Origin: CAIUPE01 sp037131735
GTDB lineage: Bacteria; Pseudomonadota; Alphaproteobacteria; Rhizobiales; Beijerinckiaceae
Assembly: GCA_037131735.1 (NCBI GenBank)
Contig: JBAXQM010000004.1
Location: 85,970 to 149,969 of the forward strand
Reading direction: 5' to 3'
DNA length: 64,000 nucleotides
In this document: positions 52,373-61,948 of the stretch, piece by piece
Layout of the letters: each line of letters begins with the position of its first letter
How positions within the stretch are numbered: position 1 is the stretch's first letter
The notes under the pieces: generated by a model
Seen by the model: only the letters and a program-made list of their open reading frames with translations
What the model was told of the DNA's origin: nothing
The model's database searches: none
Translations under genes and position numbers: made by a program

Positions 52373-53707
52373 TTAAATGAACCGCTGCGCCGCTTGTTTA
52401 TGATCGGCCATCAATTTCTGCAGATCAATTCCTACCGGCATACTCTCAACCACGCGCCATTCGCCCCCAATCATTACGCGATCAGCGCGATGCGCACCGC
52501 AGAGAACCAGCGTCGCAAGCGGATCATGCCCGCCGGAAAAACGCGGTTCGTCTAATGTGAAGAGCGCAAGATCTGCCTGTTTGCCAACCGCAATCTGACC
52601 AATATCATCACGCCCCAAACAGCGCGCCGAACCTTCTGTGGCCCAGCGCAACGCATCAAAATGGGTGACCGCTTCAGCTGATTCATAATGCAAGCGATTG
52701 ACCATCAAAGCGTGACGCACGGCTTCCATCATATTGGAGGAATCATTCGAGGCTGATCCATCAACGCCCAAGCCAACGGGCGCACCCGCACGTTCCAATT
52801 CCCGCGTTTTGCAAAAGCCTGATGCGAGCACCGCATTCGAGGTCGGGCAATGGCAAATACCCACACCATGTCTGCCGAGCTTGGTGCAATCATCCGCAGT
52901 AAAATGCACGCCATGCGCCAACCAAGTGCGCGGCGTGAGCCAGCCGACCTCTTCGAGCAATTCAATCGGGCGGCAATGATAGACTTCCGCGCAATAGGCA
53001 TCTTCGTCTTTTGTCTCGGCCAAATGCGTGTGAAGGCGTGCGTCATATTTTTCGGCGAGTGCCGCGCTTTCGCTCATCAAGCGTTTGGTCACCGAGAACG
53101 GCGAACAAGGCGCGAGCGCCACACGAATAGACGCACCTTCGCTCTTGTCATGATAGCGGCTCAATAATCTTTCGCTATCAGCCAGAATTGTATCTTCATC
53201 TTGCACAACTGAGTCCGGCGGCAGGCCACCATCTTTTTGCGAGAGATTCATCGAACCGCGCGTCACCGTCATACGCATGCCGAGTTTTCGCGCCTCATCG
53301 ACTTCGATGTCGATGGCTTCATCAAGGCCCGCGGGAAAAAGATAATGATGATCCGCCGCCGTGGTGCAGCCCGACATCAACAATTCAATGAGCGCCAGAC
53401 GCACGGCGATGCGGAATCGTTCTGGATCAAGCCGCGCCCAAATTGGATAAAGTGCTTTGAGCCAAGGGAATAATTCCTTGTTGATCGCAGCGGGATGCGC
53501 ACGGGTCAGGGTCTGATAAAAATGATGATGCGTGTTGATGAGCCCCGGCAAGACAACATGACGCGAGGCGTCGAAGGTTTGATCAACCGTTTGAGAAGGC
53601 GCACCACCCGCCGCAACCAGCTCGACAATCCGGCCGCCCTCAATGACAAGGCCCCCCGCCGCTTTGGGCTCGAGAGTGGCGAGAGGGGACTTGATAAACA
53701 GGCGCAT
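52373..53707 (-). CDS. Amidohydrolase, probable 8-oxoguanine deaminase
   Basis: A 444-residue metal-dependent hydrolase: HHH-type motif LINTHHHFYQTLTRAHP (about residues 57-73), HTHLAET, AHGVHF, and GVDGSASNDSSNMMEA with the metal Asp. The NTHHHFYQTLTR and SNDSSNMMEAVRHAL segments fit the 8-oxoguanine deaminase/hydroxyatrazine group. The exact substrate is inferred. It is divergent from dapD. Confidence 0.82.
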   Translation of the reverse strand: MRLFIKSPLATLEPKAAGGLVIEGGRIVELVAAGGAPSQTVDQTFDASRHVVLPGLINTHHHFYQTLTRAHPAAINKELFPWLKALYPIWARLDPERFRIAVRLALIELLMSGCTTAADHHYLFPAGLDEAIDIEVDEARKLGMRMTVTRGSMNLSQKDGGLPPDSVVQDEDTILADSERLLSRYHDKSEGASIRVALAPCSPFSVTKRLMSESAALAEKYDARLHTHLAETKDEDAYCAEVYHCRPIELLEEVGWLTPRTWLAHGVHFTADDCTKLGRHGVGICHCPTSNAVLASGFCKTRELERAGAPVGLGVDGSASNDSSNMMEAVRHALMVNRLHYESAEAVTHFDALRWATEGSARCLGRDDIGQIAVGKQADLALFTLDEPRFSGGHDPLATLVLCGAHRADRVMIGGEWRVVESMPVGIDLQKLMADHKQAAQRFI

Positions 53708-53814
53708 AACCAGCTTCCACGTGACAAAAAGGCCAGGGTGGCCAAGGTGACATAAAGGCCGCCTCTTGGTAAGAAGCGCGCCGCTCTTTACTCCAATTTA
53801 TGGGACGAAATGCC

Positions 53815-54660
53815 ATGGCACACGACGCGCTCGCCTCCGTTATCGACGCCGCTTGGGAAAAGCGCACCGAATTGAACCCTTCGAGCAAGGGTGAAGTCCG
53901 TGACGCCGTCGAGTTCGCCCTGCAGAAACTCGATTCGGGCGAAATGCGTGTGGCGACGAAAGAGGCGGATGGCTCCTGGTCAACCCATCAGTGGCTGAAG
54001 AAGGCGGTACTTCTCTCCTTCCGGCTGAATGACAATGTGATGATTTCCGGCGGTCCCGGCGGTTCGAGCTGGTGGGACAAGGTCCCCTCGAAGTTTGACG
54101 GATGGACGGCAGCGGATTTTGCAAAAGCCGGATTCCGCACGGTTCCGAATTGCACTGTGCGCCGCGGCGCCTATATCGCGCCGGGCGCGATCCTCATGCC
54201 GTCTTTCGTCAATATCGGCGGCTATGTCGATACGGGCACGATGGTTGATACGTGGGTCACTGTCGGCTCCTGTGCGCAGATCGGCAAGAATGTGCATCTC
54301 TCCGGCGGCGTCGGTATTGGCGGTGTGTTGGAGCCCGTGCAAGCGGGTCCAACCATCATCGAAGATAATTGCTTTATTGGTGCGCGCTCAGAAGTTGTCG
54401 AAGGCGTTGTGGTCGGTGAAGGCTCCGTGATTTCGATGGGCGTATTCATCGGTCAATCGACAAAGATCGTGGATCGCGAAACGGGTGAAGTGCATATGGG
54501 CCAGGTGCCACCTTATTCGGTTGTTGTGTCCGGCTCTATGCCGGGCAAGCCGCTGCCGGATGGCACAATGGGCCCATCGCTTTATTGCGCTGTGATTGTG
54601 AAAAAAGTTGATGCCAAAACGCGTGCAAAGACGGGCATCAATGAATTACTGCGCGACTAA
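53815..54660 (+). CDS. dapD: 2,3,4,5-tetrahydropyridine-2,6-dicarboxylate N-succinyltransferase
   Basis: A 281-residue left-handed beta-helix acyltransferase with hexapeptide repeats (about residues 110-220: NIGGYVDTGTMVDTWVTVG, GVGIGGVLEP). It succinylates tetrahydrodipicolinate in the lysine/diaminopimelate route. ATG 53815 gives MAHDALASVIDAAWE; the frame extends five codons upstream. dapE follows 5 bases later. Confidence 0.95.
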   Translation: MAHDALASVIDAAWEKRTELNPSSKGEVRDAVEFALQKLDSGEMRVATKEADGSWSTHQWLKKAVLLSFRLNDNVMISGGPGGSSWWDKVPSKFDGWTAADFAKAGFRTVPNCTVRRGAYIAPGAILMPSFVNIGGYVDTGTMVDTWVTVGSCAQIGKNVHLSGGVGIGGVLEPVQAGPTIIEDNCFIGARSEVVEGVVVGEGSVISMGVFIGQSTKIVDRETGEVHMGQVPPYSVVVSGSMPGKPLPDGTMGPSLYCAVIVKKVDAKTRAKTGINELLRD

Positions 54661-54665
54661 TTCCA

Positions 54666-55832
54666 GTGTCGATTAATCCCAAAGATCCTGTCGCGTTAAC
54701 GCAAGCGCTTATTCAATGTCCTTCAGTTACGCCTGAAGATGGCGGCGCGCTGCGCTTGCTTGATGCGGTTTTGAAAGAGCACGGATTCGAGAGTCACATC
54801 GTAAGTTTCTCGGACGAGAATACGCCGGATGTCGATAATCTTTATGCGCGCATGGGCACAGAAGCCCCATGTCTTGTCTTTGCAGGCCATACGGATGTTG
54901 TGCCGACAGGAGATGAAACACGCTGGACGAAAGCGCCTTTTTCCGGCGCAATTGTTGATGGCATTTTATATGGACGCGGTGCGGCCGATATGAAAGGCGG
55001 CGTTGCCGCCTCTGTTTCTGCCGCGTTGAATTTTATTGAAGAGCAAGGCGCCAATTTCAAAGGCTCGATTGCGTTTTTGATTACAGGCGATGAAGAAGGC
55101 CCCGCCGTAAATGGTACCGTAAAACTCCTTGATTGGGCAAAAGCACGTGGTGAAAAATTTGATCACTGCCTTCTTGGTGAACCCACAAATCCCAATCGTT
55201 TAGGCGATATGATCAAGATTGGTCGTCGCGGATCATTGAGCGGTCATCTCGTGGTTGAAGGCAAGCAAGGCCATATCGCCTATCCGCATCTGGCTGAAAA
55301 TCCCATTCGCGGCATTGTGAAACTGGTTGCGGGTTTGAATGAAGAGCCGCTTGATCACGGCACGGATCATTTCCCTCCGAGCAATCTTGAATTCTCGACG
55401 ATTGATGTCGGTAACAAAGCGTCGAATGTGATTCCGCAAGCCGCACGCGCGAGTTTCAATATCCGCTTCAATGATCGCTGGACGCAAGACACGCTCAAAG
55501 CAGAAATCGAAAATCGGCTTCGCGTAATTGCCGGAAACAGCGTGCGTTACTCGGTGAGCTTCGAACCTTCGAATGCCGATTCATTCGTCACCGCACCGGG
55601 GCCGTTTGTTGATATGGCGATTGAGTCGATTGAAGGCTCCACCGGTATTCGTCCCGAGCTTTCAACCTCCGGCGGCACGTCGGATGCGCGCTTCATCAAG
55701 AATTATTGCCCCGTGATTGAATTCGGTTTGGTCGGCCAAACGATGCATCAGATTGATGAGCGTGTGCCAGTTGCCGATATCGTTAAACTTGAAGCGATCT
55801 ATCGTGGCTTTCTGACACGCTATTTTTCGTGA
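54666..55832 (+). CDS. dapE: Succinyl-diaminopimelate desuccinylase
   Basis: A 388-residue M20-family zinc hydrolase with FAGHTDVVPTG, YGRGAADMKGG, the catalytic TGDEEGPAVNG segment and a late GQTMHQIDE metal ligand. It removes succinate to give diaminopimelate for peptidoglycan and lysine. It starts with GTG 54666. It forms a two-gene operon with dapD. Confidence 0.95.
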   Translation: MSINPKDPVALTQALIQCPSVTPEDGGALRLLDAVLKEHGFESHIVSFSDENTPDVDNLYARMGTEAPCLVFAGHTDVVPTGDETRWTKAPFSGAIVDGILYGRGAADMKGGVAASVSAALNFIEEQGANFKGSIAFLITGDEEGPAVNGTVKLLDWAKARGEKFDHCLLGEPTNPNRLGDMIKIGRRGSLSGHLVVEGKQGHIAYPHLAENPIRGIVKLVAGLNEEPLDHGTDHFPPSNLEFSTIDVGNKASNVIPQAARASFNIRFNDRWTQDTLKAEIENRLRVIAGNSVRYSVSFEPSNADSFVTAPGPFVDMAIESIEGSTGIRPELSTSGGTSDARFIKNYCPVIEFGLVGQTMHQIDERVPVADIVKLEAIYRGFLTRYFS

Positions 55833-55928
55833 CAGCGCGCGGAAAGCGGGTCTTTTGGCGGACTTTCCAAATCTGAAAAGCCGGATTATCACCGGACGAG
55901 AATTTTTGAAGGTTTTAAGGAGCGTATC

Positions 55929-56927
55929 ATGGCTCATCCATCCGAGCAGCTAGTTACCGTTTTCGGCGGATCGGGATTTATCGGGCGCCATGTCGTGCGC
56001 GCACTCGCCAAACGCGGCTATCGGGTGCGGGTGGCGGTGCGTCGGCCAGATCTCGCGAATTTTCTGCAGCCATTGGGCAATGTCGGCCAGATTCATGCCG
56101 TTCAGGCCAATCTGCGTTATCCGGACTCGGTGGCCCGCGCCGTCCAAGGATCTGATGCGGTCGTCAATCTCGTCGGTATTTTAGCTGAAAAAGGTCGCCA
56201 GCGTTTCCACATCGTTCAGGCCAATGGCGCAAAGGCAATTGCCGACGCTGCTGCCCGCGCGGGTATTTCGCGCTTTGTCCAGATGTCGGCCATCGGCGCC
56301 GATGCTGAGTCTCCGTCTGTCTATGCGCGCTCCAAGGCCGCGGGCGAGGACGCCGTCAAATCGGCAGTGAAAGATGCGATCATTCTGCGCCCTTCCATCG
56401 TGTTCGGCCCTGAGGATGATTTCTTCAACCGCTTCGCCGCTTTGGCCCGCGTGATGCCCGCTCTGCCTTTGATTGGCGGCGGCCACACAAAATTCCAGCC
56501 CGTCTTTGTCGGCGATGTCGCCGAAGCTGTAGCCCGTGCCGTTGATGGCGCGTTGAAGCCCGGCGCGACCTATGAACTCGGCGGCCCCGAAGTGAAGAGC
56601 TTCCGCGAATTGATGGAAGCAGTTTTAAAAATCACCAATCGCAAGCGTGCGCTACTCCCGCTCCCCTTCCCGCTCGCGCGGTTGCAGGCTGGTGTGATGG
56701 AAATCGCGGACGCGGTTTCATTCGGCCTTTTGCCGCATGCGTTGCAGCTCACCCGTGATCAAGTGACCTTGCTGCAGTCGGATAATGTTGTCTCATCGGA
56801 ATCCGCTCAAGCGGGCCTGACCCTCGAAGGTATGGGCATCAAAGGCGAAACGATTGAGAACGTCGTGCCAAGCTATCTCTACCGCTTCCGCAAAGCGGGG
56901 CAGTTCGAGAAAATGGCCGACGCTTAA
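55929..56927 (+). CDS. NDUFA9-like NAD(P)-binding protein
   Basis: A 332-residue extended short-chain dehydrogenase with the Rossmann loop VTVFGGSGFIGRHVVRAL (about residues 9-26). The YARSKAAGED segment retains the Tyr-xxx-Lys pair. Alphaproteobacterial members resemble the complex I assembly subunit NDUFA9. AAGGAG precedes ATG 55929. Confidence 0.88.
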   Translation: MAHPSEQLVTVFGGSGFIGRHVVRALAKRGYRVRVAVRRPDLANFLQPLGNVGQIHAVQANLRYPDSVARAVQGSDAVVNLVGILAEKGRQRFHIVQANGAKAIADAAARAGISRFVQMSAIGADAESPSVYARSKAAGEDAVKSAVKDAIILRPSIVFGPEDDFFNRFAALARVMPALPLIGGGHTKFQPVFVGDVAEAVARAVDGALKPGATYELGGPEVKSFRELMEAVLKITNRKRALLPLPFPLARLQAGVMEIADAVSFGLLPHALQLTRDQVTLLQSDNVVSSESAQAGLTLEGMGIKGETIENVVPSYLYRFRKAGQFEKMADA

Positions 56928-56940
56928 CGCTCTGGCATTC

Positions 56941-57414
56941 TCACTGCCCCGGCCGACGATCGGGATCCGCGAGCCTGTGAAGCCGGTCGGCGGCGGCGCG
57001 GGCAAGCCGGACCAGCATCGCTTTCCGCGTTGCGGCAGGCATTTTATGTTCGGGCGCCTCGCGTAACACCGCCGCGCCATAGGCATCAGCGAGGATCAAA
57101 CCCGCATCTTCGGGCATAATTTCGACCGGAACATGCTCCGGAATGGCAAAAAACAGCCGATCGCAGTGAAACCGGTAGTCCGGCCATTTCTGGTCGACCC
57201 GAAAATCCTCAATGCTCGATTTGATTTCGACAATCCAGACGGTCCCGTCATCGGCGAGCGCCACGAGATCTGCCCGCCGACCGGAGGCCAACGTCATTTC
57301 AGTCACAGACACAAAGCCCAAGCTCGTCAAAAGGCGCCTTGTGCCGCGGGCAACGAGGAGTGCCGTCTCGGATTGGCGGCCATCGGGCGGTAAAATAAGG
57401 TCGGAATCACTCAT
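56941..57414 (-). CDS. mmcB: MmcB-family DNA repair protein
   Basis: A 157-residue protein with a PD-(D/E)XK-like core: RRADLVAL, then WIVEIKSSIEDFRVDQKW with the E-x-K pair. The family is named after Caulobacter MmcB, linked to mutagenic repair. It converges with the NDUFA9-like gene and is divergent from rpmI. Confidence 0.88.
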   Translation of the reverse strand: MSDSDLILPPDGRQSETALLVARGTRRLLTSLGFVSVTEMTLASGRRADLVALADDGTVWIVEIKSSIEDFRVDQKWPDYRFHCDRLFFAIPEHVPVEIMPEDAGLILADAYGAAVLREAPEHKMPAATRKAMLVRLARAAADRLHRLADPDRRPGQ

Positions 57415-57473
57415 GGTTATGATTTTACGAGAAAATCTGTCTGTCCGCGCAAAAAATTTAAACCCGCCAGCGG

Positions 57474-57502
57474 TTGCATTGCCGGGGCTTTTCTTCTATC
57501 AA
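57474..57502 (+). promoter_or_regulatory. Candidate promoter for rpmI-rplT
   Basis: TTGCAT (57474-57479) and TATCAA (57497-57502) are 17 bases apart, 130 bases before rpmI. The 218-base gap 57415-57632 would give a long leader; L20 represses such leaders in other bacteria, but I cannot identify its binding fold here. Confidence 0.4.
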
Positions 57503-57632
57503 ACCGCCTTCGATCGCCCGGCCGGTAAGGGCTGCCGTGGCGGTCATTTTCGCTCATAACGAGACGAACAGCGCGGAAACGCACTGCATTTTTTTAAAAA
57601 TCGGCGAAGTAATTCGCTGAATGGAGAGCAAA

Positions 57633-57833
57633 ATGCCCAAGATGAAGACCAAATCGGCCGCCAAAAAGCGGTTTAAGATCACCGGATCGGGCAAAGTCGT
57701 CTATGCCCAAGCCGGCAAACGCCACGGCATGATCAAGCGCACGAACAAGCAGATCCGTAATCTGCGTGGCACCAATGTGCTGTTCGAGACTGACGGCTAC
57801 AACGTCAAGAAATACTTCCTGCCCAACGGCTGA
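57633..57833 (+). CDS. rpmI: 50S ribosomal protein L35
   Basis: A 66-residue basic protein starting MPKMKTKSAAKKRFKITGSG, the full L35. ATG 57633 is preceded by GGAGAGCAAA; an upstream start at 57621 would add four residues. It is followed by rplT. Confidence 0.97.
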   Translation: MPKMKTKSAAKKRFKITGSGKVVYAQAGKRHGMIKRTNKQIRNLRGTNVLFETDGYNVKKYFLPNG

Positions 57834-57884
57834 TCGCCAGGGCTTTTGTATTTTCGCTTCATTCATTCCTAAAGGAGATCAGCC

Positions 57885-58250
57885 ATGGCACGCGTCAAAC
57901 GGGGTGTAACATCCCACGCCAAACACAAGAAAACCTACAAGGCCGCTAAAGGATTTTACGGCCGCCGCAAAAACACGATCCGCGCTGCAAAGGCCGCTGT
58001 CGATCGTGCCATGCAATATGCAACACGTGACCGTCGCGCCAAGAAGCGCACGATCCGTGCGCTCTGGATTCAGCGTCTGAATGCTGCCGTGCGTGAGCAT
58101 GGTCTCGTTTATTCGCGCTTCATTGACGGCCTCAACAAGGCGGGCATTTCGGTTGACCGTAAGGTGCTCTCCGATCTCGCCATCACCGAGCCAGCGGCAT
58201 TCGCTGCGCTTGTTGCGAAGGCCAAAGCGGCATTGCCGGCGGTTGCCTGA
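57885..58250 (+). CDS. rplT: 50S ribosomal protein L20
   Basis: A 121-residue protein starting MARVKRGVTSHAKHKKTYKA, the L20 family, needed for early large-subunit assembly and usually the repressor of its own operon. AAGGAG precedes it. A hairpin with T run follows before pheS. Confidence 0.97.
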   Translation: MARVKRGVTSHAKHKKTYKAAKGFYGRRKNTIRAAKAAVDRAMQYATRDRRAKKRTIRALWIQRLNAAVREHGLVYSRFIDGLNKAGISVDRKVLSDLAITEPAAFAALVAKAKAALPAVA

Positions 58251-58289
58251 TTCAGCAACGCTCCGACATCATCGTCGAACCGCTTCAAG

Positions 58290-58317
58290 GCCCGCGAGTC
58301 TAATCGCGGGCTTTTTT
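58290..58317 (+). terminator. Terminator or attenuator between rplT and pheS
   Basis: GCCCGCGA (58290-58297) pairs with TCGCGGGC (58304-58311) around GTCTAA and is followed by six T. It ends 24 bases before the pheS ATG, so pheS needs read-through, attenuation or an own promoter. Confidence 0.85.
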
Positions 58318-58340
58318 CATACAACAATCGGATTAAGCCT

Positions 58341-59423
58341 ATGACCGATCTCTCCGCGCTCGAAACCGAATTGGTGAACGCCATTGCTGCCGCATCAGAT
58401 GAGGCCGCTCTTGAAGCCGTGCGTGTTGCCGCGCTGGGCAAAGCGGGATCGATTTCAGGGTTGCTCAAAACGCTTGGCGCGATGACGCCGGACGAGCGCA
58501 AAGAAAAAGGCCCGCTGATCAACGGCCTTCGTGATCGCGTCACAGAGGCACTCACAACAAAACGCGATGCGCTTAAATCGGCAGCCCTCGATCAGCGCCT
58601 GCAAAGCGAGCGCGTTGATGTCACGCTGCCTTTACCACAAAGCCCTGCTGCACGCGGACGCATTCATCCGATCAGCCAAGTGATTGATGAACTCACGACA
58701 ATCTTTGCCGATATGGGTTTTTCGGTTGCTGAAGGCTCCGATATCGAAACGGATTTTTTCAATTTCACGGCACTCAATTTTCCCGTTGGCCATCCGGCGC
58801 GTGAAATGCACGATACATTCTTCTTCAATCCGGACGAGAAGGGCGAACGCAAACTTCTGCGTACACATACAAGCCCTGTTCAAATTCACACAATGATGAG
58901 TGTGAAGCCGCCACTGCGCGTGATCATCCCGGGCCGCACCTATCGGTGTGACTCGGACCAGACGCATACGCCGATGTTCCATCAAGTCGAAGGTCTTGTA
59001 ATCGATAAGGGTTCGCATCTCGGCCATTTGAAATGGATCTTGGCTGAATTCTGCAAGAGCTTCTTCGAAGTCGATGATGTAAAGATGCGTTTCCGTCCGA
59101 GCTTCTTTCCGTTCACGGAACCATCAGTGGAAGTCGATATTCGATGCTCGCGCAGAGGCGGTGAAATCCGCTTTGGCGAAGGTGAAGACTGGCTCGAAAT
59201 TTTGGGCTGCGGCATGGTGCATCCCAATGTCATCCGCAATTGCGGTCTGGATCCCAACGAATATCAAGGCTTTGCCTGGGGCATGGGTATCGATCGTATC
59301 GCCATGCTGAAGTATGGCATGCCGGATCTGCGCCCCTTCTTTGAAGCGGATCTACGCTGGCTCTCACATTATGGATTCAGACCGCTTGATTTGCCGACGC
59401 TTGCCGGCGGCTTGAGCGTATAA
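58341..59423 (+). CDS. pheS: Phenylalanyl-tRNA synthetase alpha subunit
   Basis: A 360-residue class II synthetase subunit: N-terminal coiled-coil (about 1-90), motif 2 region (RVIIPGRTYRCDSDQTHTP) and motif 3 GMGIDRIAMLKYG. With PheT it charges tRNA-Phe. GGATTAAG upstream is a weak ribosome site. pheT follows 11 bases later. Confidence 0.96.
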   Translation: MTDLSALETELVNAIAAASDEAALEAVRVAALGKAGSISGLLKTLGAMTPDERKEKGPLINGLRDRVTEALTTKRDALKSAALDQRLQSERVDVTLPLPQSPAARGRIHPISQVIDELTTIFADMGFSVAEGSDIETDFFNFTALNFPVGHPAREMHDTFFFNPDEKGERKLLRTHTSPVQIHTMMSVKPPLRVIIPGRTYRCDSDQTHTPMFHQVEGLVIDKGSHLGHLKWILAEFCKSFFEVDDVKMRFRPSFFPFTEPSVEVDIRCSRRGGEIRFGEGEDWLEILGCGMVHPNVIRNCGLDPNEYQGFAWGMGIDRIAMLKYGMPDLRPFFEADLRWLSHYGFRPLDLPTLAGGLSV

Positions 59424-59434
59424 GGAGAGTCATC

Positions 59435-61855
59435 ATGAAATTCACACTCTCCTGGCTCAAAGAGCATCTTGATACAGCGGCTTCACTTGATCAAATCGTT
59501 GAAGCGCTCACGCGCGTCGGTCTCGAAGTTGAAAGCGTCGAAGATCCTGCGAAAGTTTTAGCGCCCTATATCACAGCGCATGTGATCTCCGCTGAACAAC
59601 ATCCGAATGCAGATCGTTTACGTGTGTGTATGGTGGACACCGGCGATGGTAAGCCTGTGCAAGTCGTCTGCGGAGCACCCAATGCGCGTGCGGGTATGAA
59701 GAGCGTCTTCTCGCCGCCCGGCACATTTATTCCAGGAAAAAACATCACGATCACGGTGGGCGTTGTGCGCGGTGTTGAATCAGCCGGTATGTTGTGCTCG
59801 GCCTTTGAGCTTGGACTTTCAGAAGATCACGAAGGCATTATCGATTTGCCTGCCGATGCCCCGGTGGGCGTGCGCTATGTTGATTATGCCGGTGTTGATG
59901 ATCCGGTGATCGATGTGGCGATTACGCCTAATCGCTCCGACGCGCTCGGTGTTTATGGTATTGCGCGCGATCTCGCAGCGGCTGGACTTGGCTCACTCAA
60001 GCGGCATGATTTACCGCCGATCAAAGGCAATGGCGCTTGTCCTGTCGAAGTGAAATTGAATTTTGCTTCCGACCAAAAAAATCTCGCTCCCGCATTTGCC
60101 TTACGTCTTGTTCGTGGCGTGAAGAACGGCCCAAGCCCTGACTGGATGCAACGTCGTTTGAAAGCGATTGGTCTTCGTCCGATCAACACACTTGTTGATA
60201 TTACGAATTACATCACTTTTGATCGCGGTCGCCCGTTACACGTTTTTGATGCGAAAAAAGTGAAGGGCAATCTTGTGGTTCGTCACGCGAAAGATGGCGA
60301 TGAGATTCTCGCACTCGATGGTAAGACTTACAAACCTGATCCCTCCGTTGTTGTGATTTGTGATGACAATGGCGTTGAATCAATCGCCGGCATTATGGGT
60401 GGCGAACATTCAGGCTGTGATGAGCACACAACCGATGTGTTGATTGAATCCGCATTGTGGGATCCGTTGAACATTGCGCGGTCAGGTCGTGCGCTTGGCA
60501 TCAATACGGATGCGCGTTATCGGTTCGAACGCGGCGTTGATCCGGCATTCTGTGTACCGGGTCTCGATCTCGCAACGAAAATGGTCCTTGACCTTTGCGG
60601 TGGCGAAGCAAGCGAGGCACGCGTTGCCGGTGAAGTTCCCGCGCCTGAAAAGATCATCAGTTTCCCATGGTCGGAAGTGAAGCGCTTAACCGGACTCTCA
60701 CTGCTCGTTCCGGAAATGAAAGCGATCCTCACCGAGCTCGGCTTCTGGGTGTCAGGCAATGACAAAGACGTGAAGGTCGCCGTGCCGTCATGGCGTCCGG
60801 ATGTCGAAGATAAAGCCGATCTCGTTGAAGAGATCATGCGCATTGCGGGGCTTGATCAGGTTGAAGCTGTGCCGTTTCCGCGTGAAATCGCTGCGGTACC
60901 GAAGCCCGTTCTCACTCTCATTCAAAAGCGCACGCGTCTCGCCAAACGTGCTTTAGCAACACGCGGCCTTGTGGAAGCCGTGACATGGTCTTTTATTTCG
61001 AAGGCGGAGGCGGAAGTCTTCGGCGGTGGCAAACCGGAATTGGCGCTCGCTAATCCGATTGCTTCTGATCTCTCAGATATGCGCCCGAGCCTCTTGCCGG
61101 GCCTCATCAAAGCCGCGCAACGCAATGCTGATCGCGGCTTCCATGATGTAGCGCTCTTCGAAGTCGGGCAGGTCTTTGCGGGTGATAAGCCCAATGAACA
61201 GACGATTGCGGCGACCTCTCTGCGTCGCGGCCTCGCAGCCGCAAAGGGCCTCGGCCGTCATTGGCAGGGTGCTGGTGCGCTCGACGTCTTTGAAGCCAAA
61301 GCTGATGCGCTGGCGCTCTTAGAAGCGCTTGGCATTCCGACGGCGGGATTACAGATCGTACAAGGCGGACCGTCATGGTTCCACCCGGGCCGTTCAGGCA
61401 CGCTTCAATTTGGCCCCAAAATGATTGTGGGCGCCTTTGGCGAAATTCATCCGCGCATCCTCGACGCGCTCGATGCCAAGGGACCGATCATCGCCTGCGA
61501 GATCACGCTCGATGCCTTGCCGCCGCCGAAAGCACGGCCGACCAAAATGAAGCCGAAGCTGGTTCTCTCCGAGTTCCAACCGGTGAGCCGCGACTTCGCC
61601 TTCATCGTTGAGAAAAACGTCGCCGCTGCCGATATTCTGAAGGCGGCCCAAGCCGGCGAGCGTAATCTGATCAGCGATATGACGGTGTTCGACGTCTATG
61701 AAGGTCCGGGCGTGCCGGAAGGCAAAATCTCGGTGGCGATTGCCGTCACCTTGCAGCCGACCGATAAGACACTGACCGATGCCGAGATCGAAGCGGTGTC
61801 CACCCGCATCATTGCTGAGGTGCAGAAAAAGACGGGAGCTACGTTACGCGCCTAA
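59435..61855 (+). CDS. pheT: Phenylalanyl-tRNA synthetase beta subunit
   Basis: An 806-residue subunit with an EMAP-like tRNA-binding domain (about 40-150), B3/B4 editing domain, B5 domain and a C-terminal ferredoxin-fold anticodon domain (FQPVSRDFAFIVEKNV). It edits mischarged Tyr and binds the tRNA. AAGGAGAG precedes the ATG. Confidence 0.96.
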   Translation: MKFTLSWLKEHLDTAASLDQIVEALTRVGLEVESVEDPAKVLAPYITAHVISAEQHPNADRLRVCMVDTGDGKPVQVVCGAPNARAGMKSVFSPPGTFIPGKNITITVGVVRGVESAGMLCSAFELGLSEDHEGIIDLPADAPVGVRYVDYAGVDDPVIDVAITPNRSDALGVYGIARDLAAAGLGSLKRHDLPPIKGNGACPVEVKLNFASDQKNLAPAFALRLVRGVKNGPSPDWMQRRLKAIGLRPINTLVDITNYITFDRGRPLHVFDAKKVKGNLVVRHAKDGDEILALDGKTYKPDPSVVVICDDNGVESIAGIMGGEHSGCDEHTTDVLIESALWDPLNIARSGRALGINTDARYRFERGVDPAFCVPGLDLATKMVLDLCGGEASEARVAGEVPAPEKIISFPWSEVKRLTGLSLLVPEMKAILTELGFWVSGNDKDVKVAVPSWRPDVEDKADLVEEIMRIAGLDQVEAVPFPREIAAVPKPVLTLIQKRTRLAKRALATRGLVEAVTWSFISKAEAEVFGGGKPELALANPIASDLSDMRPSLLPGLIKAAQRNADRGFHDVALFEVGQVFAGDKPNEQTIAATSLRRGLAAAKGLGRHWQGAGALDVFEAKADALALLEALGIPTAGLQIVQGGPSWFHPGRSGTLQFGPKMIVGAFGEIHPRILDALDAKGPIIACEITLDALPPPKARPTKMKPKLVLSEFQPVSRDFAFIVEKNVAAADILKAAQAGERNLISDMTVFDVYEGPGVPEGKISVAIAVTLQPTDKTLTDAEIEAVSTRIIAEVQKKTGATLRA

Positions 61856-61948
61856 TGGCGCCCGAACCGCTGCCTGATAATGAATTCTTATCAATTTAGG
61901 CAGTATCTTAACGGCCACTTCAGGTGTGCGTTTAACGGATTCGGGACA

